A DNA stretch of 64,000 nucleotides, from NCBI GenBank assembly GCA_964017065.1, contig OZ024788.1, positions 14,227,191 through 14,291,190 on the forward strand. Reading direction: 5' to 3'. A model generated the notes under the pieces. That model made no database searches, was not told the origin of the DNA, and was given only the letters and a program-made list of their open reading frames with translations. Below, in pieces: positions 20,588 through 31,800 of this stretch (position 1 is its first letter; each line of letters opens with the position of its first letter). The DNA comes from Haliclona indistincta. Its lineage: Eukaryota > Porifera > Demospongiae > Haplosclerida > Chalinidae. Both the position numbers and the translations under genes were made by a program.

Positions 20588-22191
20588 TCATGTTCTACAT
20601 TACCATGTAAAGTGAAATGTATTGAGCTCTATACAGAGTGACGGATGAGCATGTTAAAATTTTCTGTTCTCCATCAATCATGCATTTGAATTGGTCGACC
20701 ACTGGTGGTTCACCCCTATAGAGCACCATAGTATGTGGAGTTATTGGGGTGACATGTTCGCTGTGAGGTGTTAATACCGGGTATCAGTATTGATAAATGA
20801 CCAGTGCTCCTCTGCTATAACTCCACCTTGTCCTCCAACCAATGATCAGCTGAGCTTGAGTGTGTTCATAAAAAAAGAGGTTGTCATGTTCCCAGTATGC
20901 ATGTGCATAATTGTGTGCACATGAATGTACACACTCGCCCAGTGGACACCATTCAATTAAATTTTTGAGAGCCAATCCTTGTCAACAACATGTGAAGTAT
21001 AGTGTAGTCTGTATGCTTCGCCATCTGTGCACATGATTATTACATTATTGTCTCTTACAGATGGGTCAATCGCACTAGTATATGTGCGTGGTCTTTATAA
21101 GACCAAATAATTTTTCCACTCTGTGAGACTGCACCTTGTCGTTGGTAGAGTGGCTAAGTATCCATTGTGGCTGCTGGTTTAAAATACCTAACGTCACATT
21201 TGGAGAAACTGAGACAGTCTCATAGTTTTTCCAAAGATGAACTAAAGGTACTAGAATAACTACAATTTGCAATTGATTGACTGACTTATTTTTTTATTGT
21301 TGCAGGTGATGATACCAATGACATTGATTGATCCAACACAATAGCTTCTTAACTTAATGTTTATGATAATCTTTTTAATAATAATAAATTATTTTATAAT
21401 AAATTATTTTAACTGACAATCATCAAGGTTTCGGTCACTTTAGTTACTGCATCTCAGTCTCTCCATAAGAAAATTTCAGAATCGATATATGAATGTGGCT
21501 GTTTTTTTTTTTCCGATTTGTCGGAGCGAGACCGTTATCGACGCGCTTCAAACGCTAAAATTAAATGGACCAGTCTTCACTCTTTGCGGCCCACAAACGT
21601 ACAGAACATTTTTGCACAATGCACTCTGCAACGGTTTTCCTGGATGCTGATTTGCCACATGATTAGTAGGCTAGCACAATGAGTCAATGACATCGTCCAT
21701 GGCGATCGATCTTACCTCAGAACAGCAATTGCTATTTTAACGGACAGGAAAAATTGTACCTCACGTGACTGAAGACCGCTCCCATATATCCATGGCAACA
21801 AGACTCACAAGATGAAATCCAATGAACTTGGAATAATGACAAGCTATTAAACTTGAGTATGAAGTCGGATAATGAAAGTGATTATGAGGTTGACTTATAG
21901 TCCCCGCCCAGTCAATAAACTTATTGATTAAGCCAGATTTCTCATAAGCTATGATACTACGAACTACGGCTGGAGCCTGTAGTCACGGCTGAGCGGTGCT
22001 GTGCGGCACGATGTGCATGCACTGATGCATGCAGTAATTGATGAACCAACATCTTCTTAGCTTATAATAGAAACATGTTAACAATAAAATTATTTTTCTT
22101 AATAAGAAACTTTGATAATAAATAATTTTAATATTAATTATAGAAAAAAAATAATCCGTGAATAAATGAATTTTAAGAAAAAAGGACACAA
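20588..22191. other. Helitron 3' region, no gene
   Basis: AT-rich with no supported gene. It contains CACCCC...GGGGTG (about 20712-20755) as a weak inverted pair, and an A/T-rich segment around 21380-21420. Near 22009 begins GTGCATGCACTGATGCATGC, similar to the GCATGC-rich tail of the derivatives at 6745 and 7355. This supports a shared Helitron tail. Confidence 0.45.
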
Positions 22192-22696
22192 ACAAGAAAG
22201 AAAAAAGATTTCTTACGAAATCAGAAGGATGTAGGGATGGAGATGCAATGAAGAAATCTGCCACTGGTCCACAATGTAAACCAACAAGCATGCTATAGAT
22301 AACAAGGAATGCATGCATGGTAACACATATACGATTGACTGGATCATAATAGACCATCATCCCTACATCAGTGGCTGTAAAAATTATAAGATAATCAGCC
22401 ATCATGCAAACTTGATTCATCACAAAAAATAATAAAGACTAATTTAATGCAAGCCATGCATGCATGTGTTCTTCAACAGCCGGCTATATAGCTATAACTA
22501 ACTTGAACTGCAGCCACTGATGTAGGGATGATGGTCTATTATGATCCAGTCAATCGTATATGTGTTACCATGCATGCATTCCTTGTTATCTATAGCATGC
22601 TTGTTGGTTTACATTGTGGACCAGTGGCAGATTTCTTCATTGCATCTCCATCCCTACATCCTTCTGATTTCGTAAGAAATCTTTTTTCTTTCTTGT
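22192..22696. repeat. Foldback element FB3, perfect 186-bp arms
   Basis: The left arm 22192-22377 and right arm 22511-22696 read as perfect reverse complements, with a 133-nt loop. The arms are related to those of FB2 but clearly diverged (CCACTGGTCCACAATGTAAAC versus CCACTGGTCAACAATGTAAAC, plus indels). The turn motif is again TCCCTACATCAGTGGCTG. The outer left flank (AAGGACACAAACAAGAAAG) continues the FB2-type tail while the right flank does not. Confidence 0.9.
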
Positions 22697-22740
22697 AAGA
22701 ATATTGATTTCATGATTATGATAATTGAGTCCAAGCTAAC

Positions 22741-23778
22741 CTAAAAGTTCCCCTTAATGTCCTCTAGAATTGTACACTTGAGATCTTCGTACTGCTCTTT
22801 GGTGATTCCACCATTGTCTAATAAAGAGTGCCATAACTCTAGCTGCTTAATGCATTCCGTCTGCAGTGATACACGTTTTGATGGAGATATACATGTGGCA
22901 CTGGTACTGGAACTAGAAGGTTGACTGGCAGAAGAGACATGTGCAGATTGCTTAGCTTTAGTAGCTTTAAAATACGGTAGATCTGGTGGGTTTTCAAGTG
23001 AGCCATGCTTATTTGTTTGATACATATGGGCCCAGCAATTCATCTGTTCGACAGTGTACAAACTACCATGTATCTTCTTTAATTGGTCAATAGTTTCTTC
23101 AACCTCAGAGATGCTTGCTTTATAGTGAGGTGAGTCCTTAGCTTTCTTGTCTCTTGGCCTTTGTTCCTTAGGATCTGCGGTAGCAGCACGCTTCTTTCCG
23201 GGTTGGTTGTCATCCTTCAGACACCATAGAAGAATATCACGACTACGTTTCCCTGTGTGCATAGCATACATTGAAGACAAATCATTGTCGTCTCGTAGCC
23301 ACTGTGTCTTTCCTTTCAAGCCATGACCTGGCTCTATGAAACCCAGCTGTGTATAGCTGCAAGGTAGAACCCGGGTCAATTCAGCTCTCATACCATCGAC
23401 ACTTGAGAATGTATTAGCCTTTAACTTGTGCATTGTGTATTCGCTCTTACGCCCTGGGTTCATAAGTTTAATAGAGTAGGTTCGCTGTCGCAGAGTAGAT
23501 TGCTGATGGTTCTGCTTGGTAGGTGATATTACTATTGTCACGGCACTTTCAAGGTCACACTAAATGGAAAGGACCGGTTTGTTATTGGAAGTCAGTTTTA
23601 TACGCAGTAGTAGTAATACCTGAACTTTTTCTGGCGAGTTCTCTACATGCTGTGGACTATCTGAATAGTCTATATCCACAGCGGTAGCACTGACTAGTTC
23701 CCTCTCATCATCTTCGTCATCATAATCATCTGGAAATCGGCCGGGTTGCAAGTTTAACCATTTCTCGATAGCATCCAT
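22741..23778 (-). CDS. Second gene of the Tc1-type element (unknown function)
   Basis: Two exons on the minus strand. Exon 1 runs from 23778 (MDAIEKWLNLQPGRFPDD, very acidic) to EKVQ at ~23621 with a GT donor. Exon 2 starts after a TTTAG acceptor at ~23561 (CDLESAVTIVISPTKQ) and ends at 22741. The product is ~325 residues. A ~75-residue globular block (RTYSIKLMNP to DILLWCLKDD, with FIEPGHGLKGKTQWL) is followed by a basic linker, a helical block (YKASISEVEETIDQLKKIHG, QMNCWAHMYQTNKHGS), a Ser-rich linker and a C-terminal helix (ELWHSLLDNGGITKEQYEDL). I have seen this family as hypothetical proteins in marine invertebrates but know no function. It lies between FB3 and the right TIR and converges on the transposase. 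An accessory role in transposition is my inference. Confidence 0.75.
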
Positions 23779-23951
23779 GGCACAGAGAGAAAGAATGCAC
23801 GTGGCTCTGTTGTGATTCTCGAACTTTAGAAAGATCTAGACGAGTTAACTACTCCACGTGCGCAAGTTATGCGCATGCGCTACCACAAAATTCTTGGACG
23901 GAATACGCACTCCGGGATCACGCATTTTCAACGGACCTGCAATTTACTGTA

Positions 23952-24840
23952 AAGGTCCTTAATGCATCGGCAATACGACCCTGGACGCCCTTCTTGCTGT
24001 CGTCAGGGCCGCTGTTAGTGACCAGATGAGTTCAGCTGTCCACCATCCGACTAGCAGCGCACAGTCCTCTCTCCACGGCCACTGACCCCCCTGCTCACTC
24101 ATCTACGGTGACGTGGTCATCCCAGTCTCCCCTGCTGCCAATATCTGTCGGTTATTTCTCCTTTAGTTGTCCCATCATCTGCAGGTATATGTGTCTAGTT
24201 TGTGGCGGTATAATATTATATGTCTCAGCATAGTACGTGTATGTGTTAGTATTGCGTGACCAATTTGTCAGTCTCGTCACGGTGTTGTCTTTTGTTGTTA
24301 TCACGGTGTTGTCATTTGTTATTGTCATGCCTGGTGTGTGTTAAGTGTACTGACTCAGTGTCCACAGTGTACTTTGGGAGGGATGTTTCTCTGGCATCTA
24401 TGTATTTGTGGTGATCGGACTTTGCTGATCCGAGGGGGAACCCTACGCCGTGGGTGTTAGCGCGGAGTATAGTGTGTTCAGTTTGCGACTTGCTGTCGCC
24501 TGTTCATCCTGCTTGTTGGTGGTGCCGACTGCTCTCTTGTGTGTTGCATGAAGTGATTGTACATCTATGTTAGGCCATGGGGAGTTAGAGTGATGTGCAT
24601 GCATGTGGCATTTGAAACGGTAGAGGATTCACGGTAACTGTGTCGCACATAGATCAGTGTCATTTATACGGCGTTCTTATAATCCATCAGAGAGTACTGC
24701 ATCTTTGCGCGCTCGCGTCTCGAGCAATACTTCGTAGTGTTTGCCATCCGGCCCCAATTGTTACCCCACTGCCTAGGGTGGTACTTGAATGTGCCCTTTG
24801 ACAAGTTTCACCTAGCTGTTATCCTCGTCATAGGTCCTAG
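23952..24840. other. No gene seen
   Basis: GC-moderate sequence with T/G-rich stretches (24180-24560). Short open frames only. It may be the 5' non-coding part of the gag-like relic that follows, but no LTR or end repeat was found. Confidence 0.45.
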
Positions 24841-25756
24841 CTCATTGGGGTCCATGCCTCCTCCAGGATCAATTGGCTCAGTTCACCTTTCTACCACACC
24901 TCCTGGACCAGCTGTCGCTGGCGTTCCCATGTCTGGTGCTCCAGTCACCTCACAGCAGCTATTCAGGAACCTCCTAGGCCCCGACTAGTTACTCCCAGCT
25001 ATAGCGACGTCAGGCGCCACTAGCTTGGCAATGTCAGTGCGGCCGGTACTGGCGCGGCTGGTGCAGCAGATCCGGGCAGGGAGATTCATAGAGATGAGAG
25101 ATATCCTGTGTGACAACGCTGCAGTCAGGTCCCATTTTGAAGACCTATACATGGTGGATATGGGGTTCACTTGCTACCAGTGTCATCAAGGCCGAGGGTC
25201 CGCGAGGTCCCTTCGCTACCCTCCTGGGTTTGCTGCTTCCTTAAATATCTGGCTGTGTTCACTACAGATCAAGCGACACGCGAGAGGGCTACATACGGTC
25301 TGTTGGTTGTCAGGGAAGCGATGCGACATGGAGGACAAGTCTGGCTTGACTATGATCGCTTGTTTAGGCAACAGACGGCCATTAATCCCAGCATGCAGTG
25401 GAATGCTCTCCACCCAGAGCTGCAGGCAGCGACCATCCTTAGTCAGCACACATCTGGAGACCTTTTGTATGGTTTGTCAGGAATGTGACCACAATGCATC
25501 CCAGGGTGCGATGGCCCAACTCCAACCATCAGCTATCCGTACTTCCACTCCCATGTCACGACAGCCTGGGCGTAGCATGGGCAGGATATGCACCTTCTGG
25601 AACAAAGGTGCGTGTACCTATCCTGGAAGCTGTTCCTTCCGTCATGTTTGCTCCAAGTGTTATCAGCAGTCCCATCGTGCTAAGGATTGCCACGCCCCAG
25701 CCAGACCCAGACCAAGCAGTCCTAGCGGAGCCAGAGTGTCGCAGAGCTCATCTTAA
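24841..25756 (+). pseudogene. gag-like retroelement protein with CCCH and CCHC fingers
   Basis: The coding sense moves between frames. PPGSIGSVHLSTTPPGPAV lies in one frame, then VRPVLARLVQQIRAGRFIEM to HFEDLYMVD (25037-25160). A shifted frame follows (WVCCFLKYLAVFTTDQ, VWLDYDRLFRQQTAINPSMQW, 25225-25475). The first frame returns with a finger CTFWNKGAC..C..RH (C-x7-C-x5-C-x3-H) directly followed by CSKCYQQSHRAKDC (C-x2-C-x4-H-x4-C, a zinc knuckle). It resembles the gag-like proteins of DIRS-type or similar retroelements of corals and fish that I remember. No reverse transcriptase follows. Two frameshifts make it a relic. Confidence 0.5.
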
Positions 25757-26620
25757 CCACTCCCCTCTACACCTGGCACGAGCACCTACGGATGTACCCA
25801 CCACATTTATCGCTTGAAGCATTCCAAATCTCAGCTTATTAACCACTGAGCGACTCAGTATCTATCACTTGTGAACCGCCTTATACTGTTATTCTCCGTT
25901 TTATATTATTCAATGGGCGGCTCAATAGTATCTTTTATTCATTATCTGTACAACATGATTTTCTCCTTTTATCACTATGTGCTGTGTGGGAAAGGTGTAT
26001 TTAATATCATCGATGTGTCAAGAAGTACGAACGTTATCGTCAACTGGGGCGAATGTCCGGGTCACCCGTGATGAGGGCACAGTCAGTCCAAGCCTACCAG
26101 TGTGGTGTCTAGTATGGGATGCCTGGGTAACCGTGCGTAGTTGCAGTGGTCTGTTGTAGCAAGCGCTCCTACTTGGTTGTGTGTATACTGTCTCTATATC
26201 TGTAGATTCATCAGTTGGACCACTCTCCCAGTTGACACGGTACTTGTTGGGAGTCAGGACCAGTGGATACGTGCGGATGGCCAACCCCTTCACCGCCTCT
26301 CCCACCCTCCACACCCAACCTCCACGCAATCATCTTAGCTGGTCAACCTGTGCCTCTCCAATTCGTACTCCCATGTTAGCTGGGCGGTCAACAATCACTA
26401 GACTGGACTGGTGGACTGGACTACTGGACTGACCTTTGGTGCAGGAAACAGGAAACCGCGCCCATAATTACTACTAAACCCTACCCTAAAACCTTCGCCT
26501 AACAGCGCACAGATGGACCTAAGGGTATGGCTAAGTTCACCCATCCTGATGCCGGAAGTAAAATATTCACGTGACTAAAGGGGGAGTGTCTGCATCCGAT
26601 CTGGCGGGCAACGTGCGAAA
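25757..26620. other. No gene seen
   Basis: This stretch has short overlapping open frames only, with no domains. I see no terminal repeat that would close the gag-like relic. Confidence 0.45.
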
Positions 26621-26689
26621 CTTTGAACTTTACTACAGCAGGAGCCCATAACGAGAAGGAGCGTCCAACACTAATACATTTCTACGGTG

Positions 26690-26815
26690 GCCCTGGAGGT
26701 CGCTCTTATGGTCGTCGCGTCAGGTGGAGTCACGTATCACGTATGGCGGTAGTCACGTATCACGTTGATCTTAACTTAGTCACGATCACGTATCACGTGC
26801 ACGTAGGCCGACCGC
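26690..26815. repeat. Dispersed repeat with GTCACGTATCACG units
   Basis: It contains GGTGGCCCTGGAGGTCGCTCTTA, then three to four spaced copies of TCACG(T)ATCACGT. The same order occurs inverted at 42080-42215. E-box-like CACGTG is embedded once. Confidence 0.7.
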
Positions 26816-27065
26816 GCCCACCCGTAATGGTAAACCCCTCGATGCGCTTCATTTAGAATTTGACTCGTTCATGTCTGGATATGACCAACTGGCAAAAACT
26901 TTCCTTGTGGCTGCTACCGCTTTTACTTGTTAGTTTTTTTGAGCCCTGTTGTGGTCTATCGAAAGATGATCCAATTGTGGATGGTGAGCTTACATAGATT
27001 GTGCATCATTATGCATGACCGGACTTGTGGATGGTGTTGTTGTTATATATACAATTATAATCAAG

Positions 27066-28741
27066 GTCTCATAAAGAAGTATTGGGTCCAACACAAGAAA
27101 TATGCTGTCATTTTAGCATACTTAAAGATTGTGCATCGTATTTCCTGTGGGTAAGAATGTTTGAATTTATAACGTACTTGAACGCATTGAACAAGTTTTT
27201 AATTTGTAGCATGACCTGGCTTAAAAAGAAGATCAAGTGTTTAAATTTACACAGAAGAGGGAATGGTGTTGTCTACACACCAGTTGCTACTGTTGCACAG
27301 GCAATTACGGTATTAAATTTTGATCAATTTTTAAAACATGAATTAATTATAATCATAGCAAGAGCTAAGAGGAGTCAATTGTAGTGTTGGATATCGTCAG
27401 ATGTGGCGTATAATGCAGGACAAGTATAAGTTTGTAGTTAAAAGGTAAAATTATATTATTATTATTATTGCTTGTTGCATTCATGGCAGGTCCACCGTAA
27501 TGATGCTTTTAAAATTACTGGACCCAGAAGGGAGTGAGCAGAGACGCAGGCATAGATTGCGACGTAGAGTCTATCAAAACAAGGTTTAGTTGTATAATAA
27601 TAATATATTATTATTGATTTGTGTTCTGTGGTTTGTATTATAGGGACCGAACTTTGTTTGGCATCTTGATGGATATGACAAATTAACTCCTTTTGGTTTT
27701 CCGATACATGCTTGTATTGATGGGTATTTTAATCATTATAATTATCATTATCATTATTTTTTGTATAATTATAGCTATTCGAGAAAAATATTGTGGCTCA
27801 AAGTTGCAACATCCAACAAAGATTCATCTGTAATTATTTTGCTGCATTATCTATTGGCTGTGTTTGTAAATAAAGGTAATGTTGGAAATATTATTTTTGG
27901 TATCGCTTTTGTATACACATAGGAGTGCCAATGATTGTAAGAAGTGATTGTGGGACCGAGAATGCTTCACTAGCTTCATGTCACATGCTCCTTCGACATT
28001 ATCACACTGACTCATTCAGCAAAGATAAAAGTTACAGATATGGTTCATCAACAACAAACACTGTTAGTGTATTGGCTTATTAATATTCACACATGGTGAC
28101 ATGCTTTATACTCAGAGAATTGAAAGTTGGTGGGCGCAGTTACGAAAATCAGTATCTGATTTTTGGATCAACTTGTTTAAGGTGTGTGATGCATGTACAT
28201 GCCTTGGTCAATGATTATTTTCTTTACATTATAGTATTTTATTGGGCAAGGAATTTATAACCCAAATGTACCATTACATAGGTTAATAAAAATAGCAAAA
28301 ATGAACTAATGGTTATACATTTTGTATAGGCATTGCATTTCTTTTGTGTATGGACCTTTATTGGAAAATTCACTGGACGAGTTCAAACAAAGATGGAACA
28401 CGCATTCCATACGAGCAAATCGCCTTTCTGGCTGTCCTGCTGGAGTACCAGATGACCTTTTTAACCTCCCAGAAATACATGGTATGCTTCCGTAAATTAA
28501 CAATACTATTATTATGTTGCTTTTTAATGCAGGTACTGTGAACTTAAAGAAAGACTTGAACACCGAAGCATGGTGTTATTGCTATTTAAACCATGCTACT
28601 AAACCTGACCCATTCTATCCAATTGAATTTTACACCGCTGCTGTTGCTATTCTTCGTACTGACCTAAATGTTGACCAAAGTGACATTACCCTGGATAATG
28701 CTGAAAATGTTTACAAACATTTGTTGAATATTTTTTCATAA
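27066..28741 (+). CDS. Integrase-core (DDE) domain protein, spliced
   Basis: Eleven exons with consistent GT-AG borders and phases: ~27066-27150, 27210-27309, 27359-27444, 27490-27583, 27643-27723, 27775-27875, 27923-28062, 28116-28181, 28235-28281, 28330-28481 and 28533-28741 (stop TAA). The first exon is uncertain. Order: helical N-terminus (KKYWVQHKKYAVILAYLK), LKKKIKCLNLHRRG, VGYRQMWRIM, LLDPEGSEQRRRHRLRRR. The rve-like core has D in FVWHLDGYDKL, D in IVRSDCGTENASL and E in TRIESWWAQLRK. A C-terminal block follows (NTHSIRANRLSGCPAGVPDD, PDPFYPIEF). I recognise the family from cnidarians and fish as integrase-core proteins, possibly Ginger-related; whether it is mobile or domesticated is unknown. 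No disabling change is seen. It converges on the kinase gene, with 131 bp between stop codons. Confidence 0.8.
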
Positions 28742-28872
28742 ATACAAAATTACATGACTTGACTTCACTTGCAACGGATGAGTGAAAAAATGAGCAGCTG
28801 AATAACACAAGTATTGGAATAATAAGTGATTGATTAAATAAATCTGATGACATGACTTGAATGTACATGTAG

Positions 28873-31800
28873 TCACAAGTCCCTGAGGTGCCTAAGCTTG
28901 TGTAAAACTTGGTCACTTGTTGGTCGATCCTTAGGATCTAGTTGACAAAGCTCGCTAACTAGCTCTTGTATATCATCTTGTAAGTTGTGATATCTCAAGA
29001 ACTTTATTAGAATCAGGATGGCAATGAGCAATGATGTGATCAGCTGAGAATACTACTACAGAACTGAGAATACAACAACCAACACATGACCTAACACAGA
29101 CTTAAATAGAACCAGTGAGGTGACTGTGCATGAGGTGACAGTGTGTCTGTGATATTGTTCTGAATTTACAAGAGGTACAACAAGGTCATGTCACTTTCCT
29201 CCCCACACATAAGGAGCGTAGCGTTTTGGTGGTCCACAATTTCTCTTTGAGCGGCGTGGAGGAGTGGACGGATGAGTAACAGATGAGGGAGCCGGAGTAG
29301 TGCTCGTTGGAGTTCGAGTAGGAGGAGGAGTGGTAGGCACTGATGATGGAGTCGGATCTGATGTGGGCAATGGAATGTCCAGGTAGTCACCAGTGTCTTG
29401 ATCATTAGAGTCACTACTGCTCTTGTGATGTGGTTGAATATGATCCACATGTCTGCGCACTGATCTGCCATCTTGTAGGAACACTCTGTATGATAGTGGT
29501 CCCAGACATCGAGTGATGTGACCTCTTAACCATTTCGGACCATGACCAAAGTTCTTAACCAGGACAGGTTGCTTGACAGAGAATTGGCGAGAACGAGAGT
29601 GTTGGTCATGATGAAACTTCTGATGCTCCTGAGCTCGACGGACCCTTATTGAAATGTCAGGACGGACCATGTCCAGTAGTGATCTTGGTCGGCGAGACAT
29701 CAGTAGCTCAGCTGGAGAGGTACCAGTAGACGGATGAGGAGTCAGCCTGTAGGTTAGTAGGAAATTAGCAATTCACGAGTCCAATGGTGATGAACTCTTC
29801 TTCATAGCTTGCTTGAATGTTTGTACAGCACGTTCAACGAGACCATTGGTCGAGGGATGATACGGAGAACTAGTTACATGGCGTATACCATTTCTAGTAG
29901 TGAATTCAGAAAACTCTGTGCTGGTAAAGGCTGAACCATTGTCCGTCACTAAGATCTCTGGTAGTCCATAAGCAGCAAAGACAGTTCGCATCTTGCTGAT
30001 TGCAGCATTTGATGAGGTAGTTGGTACGATGTGAACTTCTAGCCACTTGGAGTGAGCGTCAACCATGAGTAGAAACTGTTTACCCATGAACGGACCTGCG
30101 AAATCAGCATGAATTCTTGCCCAGGGACGTTCTGGCCATTCCCAAGGGTGAAGCGGAGCCCGGGCAGGCAGACGTTGATGATGTTGACATTCTTGACAGT
30201 GTCGAACTTTCTCTTCTAGCTCAGCATCCATGTTAGGCCACCAGACATACGATCTTGCTAGTGCCTTGATTCTCGTCATTCCAGGATGAGTGTTGTGAAG
30301 AATGTCAATGATTTTCTCACGACCAGGAGGAGGAATCACTACTCTGTTTCCCCATAAGAGACAACCATCTTGAGTGCTGAGTTCGTCCTTTCGTCGGGAA
30401 TAGGGAAGGAGGGTATCTTCAGTAACAGTAGGCCATCCCTGCAACACATAGCTGAGGACTTTAGAGATGAGTGGATCTTGAGAGGACCAACTCTTGATCT
30501 GAGATGCTGTCACTGGAGAAGAATTTAGGCACTCTAGTAGAAGAACAGTGTCTGCAGGAATAGGAACATCCTCAGGAGTATCTGGTAGGGGTAGTCTGCT
30601 AAGACCATCAGCATTAGCTAGTTCAGCACCAGGTCTGTATGAAATAGAAAAAGAATAGGCACTTAGTGTGAGTGCCCACCGCTGGACTCTTGCTGAAGCC
30701 ATACTAGGTATACCAGTAGTGTCACCAAAAATGTACATGAGAGGTTTGTGGTCAGAGAATATTGTGAAGTGACGACCCAGGAGATATTGCCGAAACTTAG
30801 TAGCACCAAACACGATCGCTAGTCCCTCTTTATCCAGCTGGGAGTATTTCTTTTCAGCTGACGACAGCGATCTGGAGGCAAATGCAATGGGCTTTTCAGA
30901 ACCATCCTCCATCAGATGAGATAGAACTGCACCCACGCCATAGGAAGAGGCATCACAGGATAGTAACAGCTTCTGGTCTGGGCTGTAGTGAGAGAGAACA
31001 GGGTCAGATATTAACTGTTTCTTAATGAGTTCAAAAGCTTGTTGTTGTTCTCTACCCCAGGTCCAGGCAGTGTCCTTGTGGAGCAACTTGTAGAGAGGAG
31101 CAAGTGTAGTTGCAGTGTTCGGTAGGAACTTGCTGTAGTAGCTCACGAGACCCAGGAAGGATTTCAATTGAGAGATGTTGATGGGTGACGGAGCTTGAGA
31201 GATGGCTTTAACCTTGTCATCGGCTGGTTGAAGTCCCTTGCTAGACAACTTGTGACCTAGGTATTCAACCTCCGACATCATGAAATGGCACTTCTCCTTC
31301 TTCAGACGCATACCAGCTGACTTGAGCTTCCTTAGAACAGCTCCCAGGTTATCGAGATGCTCTGTTTCGGTCTTGCCTGTAACGAGGATATCGTCCAGGT
31401 AACTGCACACACCAGGAATGCCTTGTAGCAGAGTTTCCATGGTCTTCTGGAACACAGCTGGAGCGCAGGAGACACCAAATGGCAGTCGGTTATACTGAAA
31501 AAGACCTCGACTTGTGTTGATAGTGGTGTATTTCTTTGATTCTTCATCAAGGTGTAGCTGCTGATACGCATGAGCGAGATCTAACTTGGAAAACGATTCT
31601 CCACCAGACAAATTTGCAAAGAGATCCTCAATCTTGGGAAGAGGGTAAACATCTGGCGTAGCTTCACGATTCAGTGTTATCCTGTAGTCTCCACAAATCC
31701 TCACAGAATTGTCTCGTTTCAGTACTGGGACTATCGGAGCTGCCCAATCAGAGTAAGGTACCGGCTCGATGACACCAGTATCTTGCAAACGCTGTAATTC

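Larger units (their letters stand above)
13480..20800 (+). mobile_element. Autonomous Helitron (3' end not resolved)
   Basis: The left end is the hairpin at 13480 and the coding region is intact to 20587. The right end lies somewhere between 20588 and ~22190. Because the tails of the derivatives at 6560-7075 and 7200-7554 resemble 22000-22200, it may reach foldback FB3. I could not find a clear CTRR-type end. The given end is only a minimum. Confidence 0.6.
12357..23949. mobile_element. 11.6-kb Tc1/IS630-type transposon with nested elements
   Basis: Terminal inverted repeats at 12357-12413 and 23893-23949 (57 bp, begin CAGTAAATTGCAGGTCCG) read as identical. They are flanked by TA at 12355-12356 and 23950-23951, the Tc1/mariner target duplication. 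Inside are a DDE transposase (+), a second spliced gene (-), a complete-looking Helitron and foldback FB3. Identical TIRs argue for recent movement. The Helitron and foldback account for most of the size, so the native element would be roughly 3 kb. Confidence 0.85.
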
